DNA of 64,000 nt from Taudactylus pleione. Lineage: Eukaryota > Chordata > Amphibia > Anura > Myobatrachidae. Each line of letters starts with the position of its first letter. Position 1 is the first letter of the stretch. The notes beneath the pieces were generated by a model. It was not told the DNA's origin. It searched no databases and was given only the letters and a program-made list of their open reading frames with translations. Both the position numbers and the translations under genes were made by a program. Below are positions 34,869 through 48,300 of this stretch, piece after piece. The DNA lies in assembly GCA_031769625.1 (NCBI GenBank), contig JAUIMM010000188.1:11213001-11277000 (forward strand). The letters run 5' to 3'.

Positions 34869-35398
34869 GGCCCTGATTCAGAGCCGGACGCTCTGACCAG
34901 AGCGCTCGCTCTGAATCAGGGCCCTCCTCCATTAATATGGAGCGTCCTCCTGGATGCTCGTATAGCTGTGGGTCACCACCCACAGCATATACGAGCGTGC
35001 AAAAAGATGGTCGCGATGGTCTTGACCATGGCGACCATCGGACTTGCGAGGGAAACCCTGCGGTCGGGTTTCCCAGCCGCAAGGCCAGGAGTGATTTTGG
35101 CTCTATCAGAGCCAAAATCACTCCCACTGACATCACTAGTGATGTCAGTGGGGCCGGCTTCAGACGGTAGGCGTTCCCATGGGAACGCCTCCGTCTGGCA
35201 GGCACGCCCACCAAAGGGGGCGTGCTGTCAATCAACATCGACAGCACGCCCCCTTTGGTGCGAGACCCGGAGCGATGGAAAGTCCTTCGCTCGCCGGGTC
35301 TCGCGCATGCGCACGACGGAGCTCCCTCCGTCGTGCGCATGCGCAGTGGGGACCATCGACCCACTTGCGAGCGTACTGATGCTCGCAAGTGGGTCTGA
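34869..35398 (+). mobile_element. Hairpin-chain element, copy 1 (12 hairpins)
   Basis: 530 bp made almost entirely of successive inverted repeats, each with its own loop: 34869-34923, 34927-34942, 34955-34996, 35006-35039, 35050-35074, 35088-35124, 35123-35152 (perfect 30 bp), 35161-35197, 35211-35258 (19-bp perfect arms), 35260-35304, 35303-35344 (19-bp perfect arms) and 35358-35395. It is GC- and CpG-rich in an AT-rich surround. The left end is GGCCCTGATTCAG; the right copy of that end is degraded here but present in copy 2 (61720-62192). No coding potential; open frames on both strands mirror each other. I cannot name the family. Confidence 0.85.
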
Positions 35399-35591
35399 CC
35401 CCCATTGTTTTGCAGCATGTGATCCCTGTGAGGTGTAACGGTTACATGAATGAGAGTGTGCTGTGTAGATGTGCCCTCATACATCTTACTTCCTTGTGCA
35501 TTAAACAGACCTTCTAGTCTCGCCATGCTGTGACTCGGTAGCGCTGAGCGCCTTTTTATGCTACTTTTTTTACCATCAAATGCAAATATAT

Positions 35592-35775
35592 TATGCTGAT
35601 TAAAATCATATGCAACATGCCTACATTATGTGTGTTACTAACGGTGTTTCTGTATGCGAAATGCTACGTTACAGTGTAACAGCCGCTGGCACTGTAACGT
35701 AGCGTTTCGCACGCAGATACACCCGCAGTTGCACACAGAACATAGGCATGCCGCATATCATTGTAATCGGCAGAA
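35592..35775. mobile_element. Palindromic MITE (~180 bp)
   Basis: Arms of ~80 bp: TATGCGAAATGCTACGTTAC...CAGTG pairs with CACTG...GTAACGTAGCGTTTCGCA. Outer parts are diverged (GCAACATGCCTACATTATGT opposite ACATAGGCATGCCGC). No clear target duplication. Confidence 0.7.
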
Positions 35776-35862
35776 GCTGCTTGTGTGTTCAATTAACATC
35801 ACCTGGTTGAATAAGACACATTAGACAGTAAAAAGTTGCATTAAAAAAAAATTGCTCAGTGC

Positions 35863-36143
35863 CAGTGGCGTCACCCTGGTGACACCCGGTGCGGACCCAT
35901 GAGAGGAGATAAAAGTGATCCTGTGAAAAAAAGGGGGCATGGTCTCATGGGTTGGAGGCGTGGCCCGAACTCCCATGGACTTCTCCTGGGGACCAGCCTG
36001 TGTGAAATGCCAGCTCCCTTACTGTGTCAGGAGCCGAGAGCTGCACGTAATGCTACTGGCACTGAGGAGGAGCCACCACTTTGGTGTCACTCCTGGGTGG
36101 GTGACACCCGGGTGCGAACCGCACCCCCCTTGTAACGCCACTG
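35863..36143. mobile_element. hAT-type MITE (281 bp)
   Basis: Begins CAGTGGCGTCACCC and ends GTAACGCCACTG. Flanking 8-mers CTCAGTGC and ATCAGTGC agree at 7 of 8 positions. Sub-terminal GGTGACACCCGG occurs at both sides, partly as direct or inverted repeats. Confidence 0.85.
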
Positions 36144-36225
36144 ATCAGTGCTACTGAGTTGCACAGAGTTCATGAGATATGTTTGATGCATCTTGTAGCA
36201 TACGGAGGATACATGCATGTGATCA

Positions 36226-36353
36226 TATCTCTATATATATCGCAGTGCACTGTGAATATTGCAGAATGCTGTGTATATAATAGTATGTTGTGCATATAGC
36301 AGTGTGCCCTGTATACAACAGCGTGCTGGGTATATAGTAGTGTGTTGTATTTA
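36226..36353. repeat. Degenerate ~17-20-bp precursor units
   Basis: Short variable units of the type GCAGTGTGCTGTGTATATA precede the 50-bp array and share its words (ATAGCAGTGT, TGTGCTG, TATATA). They look like the unexpanded margin of the satellite. Confidence 0.65.
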
Positions 36354-39300
36354 CTAGTACATTGTGTATAGCTGTGTTCTGCATATAGGCGTGTGCTGTT
36401 ATACTAGTACATTGTGCATAGCAGTGTTCTGCATATAGACGTGTGCTGTTATACTAGTGCATTGTGTATAGCTGTGTTCTGCATATAGATGTGTGCTGTT
36501 ATACTAGTACATTGTGCATAGCAGTGTTCTGCATATAGACGTGTGCTGTTATACTAGTGCAGTGTGTATAACAGTATTCTTCATATAGACGTGTGCTGTT
36601 ATACTAGTACATTGTGTATAGCTGTGTTCTGCATATAGACGTGTGCTGTTATACTAGTACATTGTGCATAGCAGTGTTCTGCATATAGACGTGTGCTGTT
36701 ATACTAGTACATTGTGCATAGCAGTGTTCTGCATACAGACGTGTGCTGTTATACTAGTGCACTGTGTATAGCTGTGTTCTGCATATAGACGTGTGCTGTT
36801 ATACTAGTGTATTGTGTATAGCAGTGTTCTGCATATAGACGTGTGCTGTTATACTAGTGCATTGTGTATAGCAGTATTCTGCATATATACGTGTGCTGTT
36901 ATACTAGTACATTGTGCATAGCAGTGTTATGCATATAGATGTGTGCTGTTATACTAGTGCATTGTGTCAGCAGTATTCTGCATATATACGTGTGCTGTTA
37001 TACTAGTACATTGTGCATAGCAGTGTTATGCATATAGACGTGTGCTGTTATACTAGTGCATTGTGTATAGCAGTGTTCTGCATATAGACGTGTGCTGTTA
37101 TACTAGTGTATTGTTTATAGCAGTGTTCTGCATATAGACGTGTGCTGTTATACTAGTGCAGTGTGTATAGCAGTGTTCTGCATATAGACGTGTGCTGTTA
37201 TACTAGTACATTGTGCATAGCAGTGTTCTGCATATAGACGTGTGCTGTTATACTAGTACATTGTGTATAGCTGTGTTCTGCATATAGATGTGTGCTGTTA
37301 TACTAGTGCATTGTGCATAGCAGTGTTCTGCATATAGACGTGTGCTGTTATACTAGTACATTGTGCATAGCAGTGTTCTGCATATAGACGTGTGCTGTTA
37401 TACTAGTACATTGTGCATAGCAGTGTTCTGCATATAGATGTGTGCTGTTATACTAGTGCATTGTGTATAGCAGTGTTCTGCATATAGTAGTATGATGTTA
37501 TACTAGTGTATTGTGTATAGCAGTGTTCTGCATATAGAAGTGTGCTGTTATACTAGTGCATTGTGTATAGCAGTGTTCTGCATATAGAAGTGTGCTGTTA
37601 TACTAGTGCATTGTGTATAGCAGTGTTCTGCATATAGAAGTGTGCTGTTATACTAGTGTATTGAGTATAGCAGTGTTCTGCATATAGATGTGTGCTGTTA
37701 TACTAGTGCTATGTGTATAGCAGTGTTCTGCATATAGACGTGTGCTGTTATACTAGTACATTGTGTATAGCAGTGTTCTGCATATAGAAGTGTGATGTTA
37801 TACTAGTGCATTGTGTATAGCAGTGTTCTGCATATAGACGTGTGCTGTGTTTACTAGTACATTGTGTAAAGATGTGTTCTGCATATAGACGTGTGCTGTT
37901 ATACTAGTGCATTGTGTATAGCAGTGTTCTGCATATAGACGTGTGCTGTTATACTAGTGCATTGTGTATAGCAGTGTTCTGCATATAGACGTGTGCTGTT
38001 ATACTAGTGCATCGTGTATAGCTGTGTTCTGCATATAGAAGTGTGCTGTTATACTAGTGCAATGTGTATAGCTGTGTTCTGCATATAGATGTGTGCTGTT
38101 ATACTAGTGCATTGTGTATAGCAGTGTTCTGCATATAGAAGTGTGCTGTTATACTAGTGCATCGTGTATAGCAGTGTTCTGCATATAGTAGCGTGATGTT
38201 ATACTAGTGCATTGTGTATAGCAGTGTTCTGCATATAGACGTGTGCTGTTATACTAGTGCATTGTGTATAGCTGTGTTCTGCATATAGACGTGTGCTGTT
38301 ATACTAGTACATTGTGTATAGCAGTGTTCTGCATATAGTAGTGTGATGTTATACTAGTGCATTGTGTATAGCAGTGTTCTGCATATAGATGTGTGCTATT
38401 ATACTAGTGCATTGTGTATAGCAGTGTTCTGCATATAGAAGTGTGCTGCTATACTAGTCCATTGTGTATAGCAGTGTTCTGCATATAGACGTGTGCTGTT
38501 ATACTAGTGCATTGTGTATAGCAGTGTTCTGCATATACATGTGTGCTGTTATACTAGTGCATTGTGTATAGCAGTGTTCTGCATATAGACGTGTGCTGTT
38601 ATACTAGTGCATTGTGTATAGCTGTGTTCTGCATATAGACATGTGCTATTATACTAGTGCATTGTGTATAGCAGTGTTCTGCATATAGACATGTGCTGTT
38701 ATACTAGTGCATTGTGTATAGCAGTGTTCTGCATATAGACGTGTGCTGTGTTTACTAGTGCATTGTGTATAGCAGTGTTCTGCATATAGTAGTGTGATGT
38801 TATACTAGTGCATTGTGTATAGCTGTGTTCTGCATATAGACGTGTGATGTGTTTACTAGTACATTGTGTAAAGATGTGTTCTGCATATAGACATGTGCTA
38901 TTATACTAGTACATTGTGCATAGCAGTGTTCTGCATATAGACGTGTGCTGTTATACTAGTGCATTGTGTATAGCAGTGTTCTGCATATAGACGTGTGCTG
39001 TTATACTAGTGTATTGTTTATAGCAGTGTTCTGCATATAGACGTGTGCTGTTATACTAGTGCAGTGTGTATAGCAGTGTTCTGCATATAGACGTGTGCTG
39101 TTATACTAGTACATTGTGCATAGCAGTGTTCTGCATATAGACGTGTGCTGTTATACTAGTACATTGTGTATAGCTGTGTTCTGCATATAGATGTGTGCTG
39201 TTATACTAGTGCATTGTGCATAGCAGTGTTCTGCATATAGACGTGTGCTGTTACACTAGTACATTGTGCATAGCAGTGTTCTGCATATAGACGTGTGCTG

Positions 39301-42300
39301 TTATACTAGTACATTGTGCATAGCAGTGTTCTGCATATAGATGTGTGCTGTTATACTAGTGCATTGTGTATAGCAGTGTTCTGCATATAGTAGTGTGATG
39401 TTATACTAGTGTATTGTGTATAGCAGTGTTCTGCATATAGAAGTGTGCTGTTATACTAGTGCATTGTGTATAGCAGTGTTCTGCATATAGAAGTGTGCTG
39501 TTATACTAGTGTATTGAGTATAGCAGTGTTCTGCATATAGATGTGTGCTGTTATACTAGTGCTATGTGTATAGCAGTGTTCTGCATATAGACGTGTGCTG
39601 TTATACTAGTACATTGTGTATAGCAGTGTTCTGCATATCGAAGTGTGATGTTATACTAGTGCATTGTGTATAGCAGTGTTCTGCATATAGACGTGTGCTG
39701 TGTTTACTAGTACATTGTGTAAAGATGTGTTCTGCATATAGACGTGTGCTGTTATACTAGTGCATTGTGTATAGCAGTGTTCTGCATATAGACGTGTGCT
39801 GTTATACTAGTGCATTGTGTATAGCAGTGTTCTGCATATAGACGTGTGCTGTTATACTAGTGCATCGTGTATAGCTGTGTTCTGCATATAGAAGTGTGCT
39901 GTTATACTAGTGCAATGTGTATAGCTGTGTTCTGCATATAGACATGTGCTATTATACTAGTGCATTGTGTATAGCAGTGTTCTGCATATAGACGTGTGCT
40001 GTTATACAAGTGCATTGTGTATAGCAGTGTTCTGCATATAGACGTGTGCTGTGTTTACTAGTGCATTGTGTATAGCAGTTTTCTGCATATAGTAGTGTGA
40101 TGTTATACTAGTGCATTGTGTATAGCTGTGTTCTGCATATAGACGTGTGCTGTGTTTACTAGTACATTGTGTAAAGATGTGTTCTGTATATAGACATGTG
40201 CTATTATACTAGTGCATTGTGTATAGCAGTGTTCTGCATATAGACGTGTGCTGTTATACAAGTGCATTGTGTATAGCAGTGTTCTGCATATAGACGTGTG
40301 CTGTGTTTACTAGTGCATTGTGTATAGCAGTTTTCTGCATATAGTAGTGTGATGTTATACTAGTGCATTGTGTATAGCTGTGTTCTGCATATAGACGTGT
40401 GCTGTGTTTACTAGTACATTGTGTAAAGATGTGTTCTGTATATAGACGTGTGCTGTTATACTAGTACATTGTGCATAGCAGTGTTCTGCATATAGAGGTG
40501 TGCTGTTATACTAGTACATTGTGCATAGCAGTGTTCTGCATACAGACGTGTGCTGTTATACTAGTGCACTGTGTATAGCTGTGTTCTGCATATAGACGTG
40601 TGCTGTTATACTACTGCATTGTGTATAGCAGTGTTCTGCATATAGATGTGTGCTGTTATACTAGTGCATTGTGTATAGCAGTGTTCTGCATATAGACGTG
40701 TGCTGTTATACTAGTACATTGTGCATAGCAGTGTTATGCATATAGACGTGTGCTGTTATACTAGTACATTGTGCATAGCAGTGTTATGCATATAGACGTG
40801 TGCTGTTATACTAGTGTATTCTGTATAGCAGTGTTCTGCATATAGACGTGTGCTGTTATACTAGTGCATTGTGTATAGTAGTGTTCTGCATATAGATGTG
40901 TGCTGTTATACTAGTGCATTGTGTATAGCAGTGTTCTGCATATAGACGTGTGCTGTTATACTAGTACATTGTGCATAGCAGAGTTATGCATATAGACGTG
41001 TGCTGTTATACTAGTGCATTGTGTATAGCAGTGTTCTGCATATAGACGTGTGCTGTTATACTAGTGTATTGTGCATAGCAGTGTTCTGCATATAGACGTG
41101 TGCTGTTATACTAGCGCATTGTGTATAGCAGTGTTCTGCATATAGACGTGTGCTGTTATACTAGTACATTGTGCATAGCAGTGTTCTGCATATAGACGTG
41201 TGCTGTTATACTAGTACATTGTGCATAGCAGTGTTCTGCATATAGATGTGTGATGTTATACTAGTGTATTGTGTATAGCAGTGTTCTGCATATAGAAGTG
41301 TGCTGTTATACTAGTGTATTGTGTATAGCAGTGTTCTGCATATAGATGTGTGCTGTTATACTAGTGCTATGTGTATAGCAGTGTTATGCATATAGTAGTG
41401 TGCTGTTATACTAGTGCATTGTGTATAAAGTGTTCTGCATATAGACGTGTGCTGTGTTTACTAGTACATTGTGTATAGCAGTGTTCTGCATATAGAAGTG
41501 TGATGTTATACTAGTGCATTGTGTATAGCAGTGTTCTGCATATAGACGTGTGCTGTGTTTACTAGTGCATTGTGTATAACAGTGTTCTGCATATAGACGT
41601 GTGCTGTGTTTACTAGTACATTGTGTAAAGATGTGTTCTGCATATAGACGTGTGCTGTTATACTAGTGCATTGTGTATAGCAGTGTTCTGCATATAGACA
41701 TGTGCTATTATACTAGTACATTGTGTATAGCAGTGTTCTGCATATAGACATGTGCTGTGTTTACTAGTGCATTGTGTATAACAGTGTTCTGCATATAGAC
41801 GTGTGCTGTGTTTACTAGTACATTGTGTAAAGATGTGTTCTGCATATAGACGTGTGCTGTTATCCTAGTGCATTGTGTATAGCAGTGTTCTGCATATAGT
41901 AGTGTGATGTTATACTAGTGCATTGTGTATAGCTGTGTTCTGCATATAGACGTGTGCTGTGTTTACTAGTACAATGTGTAAAGATGTGTTCTGCATATAG
42001 ACATGTGCTATTATACTAGTGCATTGTGTATAGCAGTGTTCTGCATATAGTAGTGTGATGTTATACTAGTGCATTGTGTATAGCAGTGTTCTGCATATAG
42101 ACATGTGTTGTTATACTAGTGCATTGTGTATAACAGTGTTCTGCATATAGAAGTGTGCTGTTATACTAGTGCAGTGTGTATAGCAGTGTTCTGCATATAG
42201 ACGTGTGCTGTTATACTAGTACATTGTGTATAGCAGTGTTCTGCATATAGACGTGTGCTGTTATACTAGTACATTGTGTATAGCTGTGTTCTGCATATAG

Positions 42301-45300
42301 ACGTGTGCTGTTATACTAGTGCATTGTGTATAGCAGTGTTCTGCATATAGACGTGTGCTGTGTTTACTAGTGCATTGTGTATAGCAGTTTTCTGCATATA
42401 GTAGTGTGATGTTATACTAGTGCATTGTGTATAGCTGTGTTCTGCATATAGACGTGTGCTGTGTTTACTAGTACATTGTGTAAAGATGTGTTCTGTATAT
42501 AGACGTGTGCTGTTATACTAGTACATTGTGCATAGCAGTGTTCTGCATATAGAGGTGTGCTGTTATACTAGTACATTGTGCATAGCAGTGTTCTGCATAC
42601 AGACGTGTGCTGTTATACTAGTGCACTGTGTATAGCTGTGTTCTGCATATAGACGTGTGCTGTTATACTACTGCATTGTGTATAGCAGTGTTCTGCATAT
42701 AGATGTGTGCTGTTATACTAGTGCATTGTGTATAGCAGTGTTCTGCATATAGACGTGTGCTGTTATACTAGTACATTGTGCATAGCAGTGTTATGCATAT
42801 AGACGTGTGCTGTTATACTAGTACATTGTGCATAGCAGTGTTATGCATATAGACGTGTGCTGTTATACTAGTGTATTCTGTATAGCAGTGTTCTGCATAT
42901 AGACGTGTGCTGTTATACTAGTGCATTGTGTATAGTAGTGTTCTGCATATAGATGTGTGCTGTTATACTAGTGCATTGTGTATAGCAGTGTTCTGCATAT
43001 AGACGTGTGCTGTTATACTAGTACATTGTGCATAGCAGAGTTATGCATATAGACGTGTGCTGTTATACTAGTGCATTGTGTATAGCAGTGTTCTGCATAT
43101 AGACGTGTGCTGTTATACTAGTGTATTGTGCATAGCAGTGTTCTGCATATAGACGTGTGCTGTTATACTAGCGCATTGTGTATAGCAGTGTTCTGCATAT
43201 AGACGTGTGCTGTTATACTAGTACATTGTGCATAGCAGTGTTCTGCATATAGACGTGTGCTGTTATACTAGTACATTGTGCATAGCAGTGTTCTGCATAT
43301 AGATGTGTGATGTTATACTAGTGTATTGTGTATAGCAGTGTTCTGCATATAGAAGTGTGCTGTTATACTAGTGTATTGTGTATAGCAGTGTTCTGCATAT
43401 AGATGTGTGCTGTTATACTAGTGCTATGTGTATAGCAGTGTTATGCATATAGTAGTGTGCTGTTATACTAGTGCATTGTGTATAAAGTGTTCTGCATATA
43501 GACGTGTGCTGTGTTTACTAGTACATTGTGTATAGCAGTGTTCTGCATATAGAAGTGTGATGTTATACTAGTGCATTGTGTATAGCAGTGTTCTGCATAT
43601 AGACGTGTGCTGTGTTTACTAGTGCATTGTGTATAACAGTGTTCTGCATATAGACGTGTGCTGTGTTTACTAGTACATTGTGTAAAGATGTGTTCTGCAT
43701 ATAGACGTGTGCTGTTATACTAGTGCATTGTGTATAGCAGTGTTCTGCATATAGACATGTGCTATTATACTAGTACATTGTGTATAGCAGTGTTCTGCAT
43801 ATAGACATGTGCTGTGTTTACTAGTGCATTGTGTATAACAGTGTTCTGCATATAGACGTGTGCTGTGTTTACTAGTACATTGTGTAAAGATGTGTTCTGC
43901 ATATAGACGTGTGCTGTTATCCTAGTGCATTGTGTATAGCAGTGTTCTGCATATAGTAGTGTGATGTTATACTAGTGCATTGTGTATAGCTGTGTTCTGC
44001 ATATAGACGTGTGCTGTGTTTACTAGTACAATGTGTAAAGATGTGTTCTGCATATAGACATGTGCTATTATACTAGTGCATTGTGTATAGCAGTGTTCTG
44101 CATATAGTAGTGTGATGTTATACTAGTGCATTGTGTATAGCAGTGTTCTGCATATAGACATGTGTTGTTATACTAGTGCATTGTGTATAACAGTGTTCTG
44201 CATATAGAAGTGTGCTGTTATACTAGTGCAGTGTGTATAGCAGTGTTCTGCATATAGACGTGTGCTGTTATACTAGTACATTGTGTATAGCAGTGTTCTG
44301 CATATAGACGTGTGCTGTTATACTAGTACATTGTGTATAGCTGTGTTCTGCATATAGACGTGTGCTGTTATACTAGTGCATTGTGTATAGCAGTGTTCTG
44401 CATATAGAAGTGTGCTGTTATACTAGTGCATTGTGTATAGCAGTGTTTTGCATATAGACGTGTGCTGTTATACTAGTACATTGTGTATAGCAGTGTTCTG
44501 CATATAGAAGTGTGCTGTTATACTAGTGCATTGTGTATAGCTGTGTTCAGCATATAGATGTGTGCTGTTATACTAGTGCATCGTGTATAGCAGTGTTCTA
44601 CATATAGAAGTGTGCTGTTATACTAGTGCTATGTGTATAGCAGTGTTCTGCATATAGTAGTGTGCTGTTATACTAGTGCATTGTGTATAGCAGTGTTCTG
44701 CATATAGACGTGTGCTGTGTTTACTAGTACATTGTGTATAGCAGTGTTCTGCATATAGAAGTGTGATGTTATACTAGTGCATTGTGTATAGCAGTGTTCT
44801 GCATATAGACGTGTGCTGTGTTTACTAGTACATTGTGTAAAGATGTGTTCTGCATATAGACGTGTGCTGTTATACTAGTGCATTGTGTATAGCAGTGTTC
44901 TGCATATAGACATGTGCTATTATACTAGTACATTGTGTATAGCAGTGTTCTGCATATAGACGTGTGCTGTGTTTACTAGTGCATTGTGTATAACAGTGTT
45001 CTGCATATAGACGTGTGCTGTGTTCACTAGTACATTGTGTAAAGATGTGTTCTGCATATAGACGTGTGCTGTTATCCTAGTGCATTGTGTATAGCAGTGT
45101 TCTGCATATAGTAGTGTGATGTTATACTAGTGCATTGTGTATAGCTGTGTTCTGCATATAGACGTGTGCTGTGTTTACTAGTACAATGTGTAAAGATGTG
45201 TTCTGCATATAGACATGTGCTATTATACTAGTGCATTGTGTATAGCAGTGTTCTGCATATAGTAGTGTGATGTTATACTAGTGCATTGTGTATAGCAGTG

Positions 45301-48300
45301 TTCTGCATATAGACATGTGCTGTTATACTAGTGCATTGTGTATAACAGTGTTCTACATATAGAAGTGTGCTGTTATACTAGTGCATTGTGTATAGCAGTG
45401 TTCTGCATATAGACGTGTGCTGTTATACTAGTACATTGTGTATAGCAGTGTTCTGCATATAGAAGTGTGCTGTTATACTAGTGCATTGTGTATAGCTGTG
45501 TTCAGCATATAGATGTGTGCTGTTATACTAGTGCATCGTGTATAGCAGTGTTCTACATATAGAAGTGTGCTGTTATACTAGTGCATCGTGTATAGCTGTG
45601 TTCTGCATATAGAAGTGTGCTGTTATACTAGTGCATTGTGTATAGCAGTGTTCTGCATATAGAAGTGTGCTGTTATACTAGTGCATTGTGTATAGCAGTG
45701 TTCTGCATATAGTAGCGTGATGTTATACTAGTGCATTGTGTATAGCAGTGTTCTGCATATAGACGTGTGCTGTTATACTAGTGCATTGTGTATAGCTGTG
45801 TTCTGCATATAGACGTGTGCTGTTAAACTAGTACATTGTGTATAGCAGTGTTCTGCATATAGAAGTGTGCTGTTATACTAGTGTATTGTGTATAGCAGTG
45901 TTCTGCATATAGAAGTGTGCTGTTATACTAGTGCATCGTGTATAGCTGTGTTCTGCATATAGAAGTGTGCTGTTATACTAGTGCATCGTGTATAGCTGTG
46001 TTCTGCATATAGAAGTGTGCTGTTATACTAGTGCATCGTGTATAGCAGTGTTCTGCATATAGTAGTGTGATGTTATACTAGTGCATGTGTATAGCTGTGT
46101 TCTGCATATAGACGTGTGCTGTTATACTAGAGCATTGTGTATAGCAGTGTTCTGCATATAGACGTGTGCTGTTATACTAGTGCATTGTGTATAGCTGTGT
46201 TCTGCATATAGACGTGTGCTTTTATACTAGTACATTGTGTATAGCAGTGTTCTGCATATAGATGTGTGATGTTATACTAGTGCATTGTGTATATCAGTGT
46301 TCTGCATATAGATGTGTGCTATTATACTAGTGCATTGTGTATAGCAGTGTTCTGCATATAGAAGTGTGCTGTTATACTAGTGCATTGTGTATAGCAGTGT
46401 TCTGCATATAGATATGTGCTGCTATACTAGTGCATTGTGTATAGCAGTGTTCTGCATATAGACGTGTGCTGTTATACTAGTGCATTGTGTATAGCAGTGT
46501 TCTGCAGATAGACGTGTGCTGTTATACTAGTGTATTGTGCATAGCAGTGTTCTGCATATAGATGTGTGCTGTTATACTAGTGCATTGTGTATAGCAGTGT
46601 TCTGCATATAGACGTGTGCTGTTATACTAGTGCATTGTGTATAGCTGTGTTCTGCATATAGACGTGTGCTGTTATACTAGTGTATTGTGCATAGCAGTGT
46701 TCTGCATATAGACGTGTGATGTTATACTAGTGCATTGTGTATAGCAGTGTTCTGCATATAGACGTGTGCTGTGTTTACTAGTGCATTGTGTATAACAGTG
46801 TTCTGCATATAGACGTGTGCTGTGTTTACTAGTACATTGTGTAAAGATGTGTTCTGCATATAGACGTGTGCTGTTATACTAGTGCATTGTGTATAGCTGT
46901 GTTCTGCATATAGACATGTGCTATTATACTAGTGCATTGTGTATAGCAGTGTTCTGCATATAGACATGTGCTGTTATACTAGTGCATTGTGTATAGCAGT
47001 GTTCTGCATATAGACGTGTGCTGTGTTTACTAGTGCATTGTATAGAAGTGTTCTGCATATAGTAGTGTGATGTTATACTAGTGCATTGTGTATAGCTGTG
47101 TTCTGCATATAGACGTGTGCTGTGTTTACTAGTACATTGTGTAAAGATGTGTTCTGCATATAGACATGTGCTATTATACTAGTGCATTGTGTATAGCAGT
47201 GTTCTGCATATAGTAGTGTGATGTTATACTAGTGCATTGTGTATAGCAGTGTTCTGCATATAGACATGTGCTGTTATACTAGTGCATTGTGTATAACAGT
47301 GTTCTGCATATAGAAGTGTGCTGTTATACTAGTGCATCGTGTATAGCAGTGTTCTGCATATAGTAGTGTGATGTTATACTAGTGCATGTGTATAGCTGTG
47401 TTCTGCATATAGACGTGTGCTGTTATACTAGAGCATTGTGTATAGCAGTGTTCTGCATATAGACGTGTGCTGTTATACTAGTGCATTGTGTATAGCTGTG
47501 TTCTGCATATAGACGTGTGCTTTTATACTAGTACATTGTGTATAGCAGTGTTCTGCATATAGTAGTGTGATGTTATACTAGTGCATTGTGTATATCAGTG
47601 TTCTGCATATAGATGTGTGCTATTATACTAGTGCATTGTGTATAGCAGTGTTCTGCATATAGAAGTGTGCTGTTATACTAGTGCATTGTGTATAGCAGTG
47701 TTCTGCATATAGATATGTGCTGCTATACTAGTGCATTGTGTATAGCAGTGTTCTGCATATAGACGTGTGCTGTTATACTAGTGCATTGTGTATAGCAGTG
47801 TTCTGCAGATAGACGTGTGCTGTTATACTAGTGTATTGTGCATAGCAGTGTTCTGCATATAGATGTGTGCTGTTATACTAGTGCATTGTGTATAGCAGTG
47901 TTCTGCATATAGACGTGTGCTGTTATACTAGTGCATTGTGTATAGCTGTGTTCTGCATATAGACGTGTGCTGTTATACTAGTGTATTGTGCATAGCAGTG
48001 TTCTGCATATAGACGTGTGATGTTATACTAGTGCATTGTGTATAGCAGTGTTCTGCATATAGACGTGTGCTGTGTTTACTAGTGCATTGTGTATAACAGT
48101 GTTCTGCATATAGACGTGTGCTGTGTTTACTAGTACATTGTGTAAAGATGTGTTCTGCATATAGACGTGTGCTGTTATACTAGTGCATTGTGTATAGCTG
48201 TGTTCTGCATATAGACATGTGCTATTATACTAGTGCATTGTGTATAGCAGTGTTCTGCATATAGACATGTGCTGTTATACTAGTGCATTGTGTATAGCAG

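Noticed and set aside
34843..35526. Frames of 156-227 codons on both strands
   Set aside because: They read across hairpin arms, so each strand mirrors the other; no coding signature.
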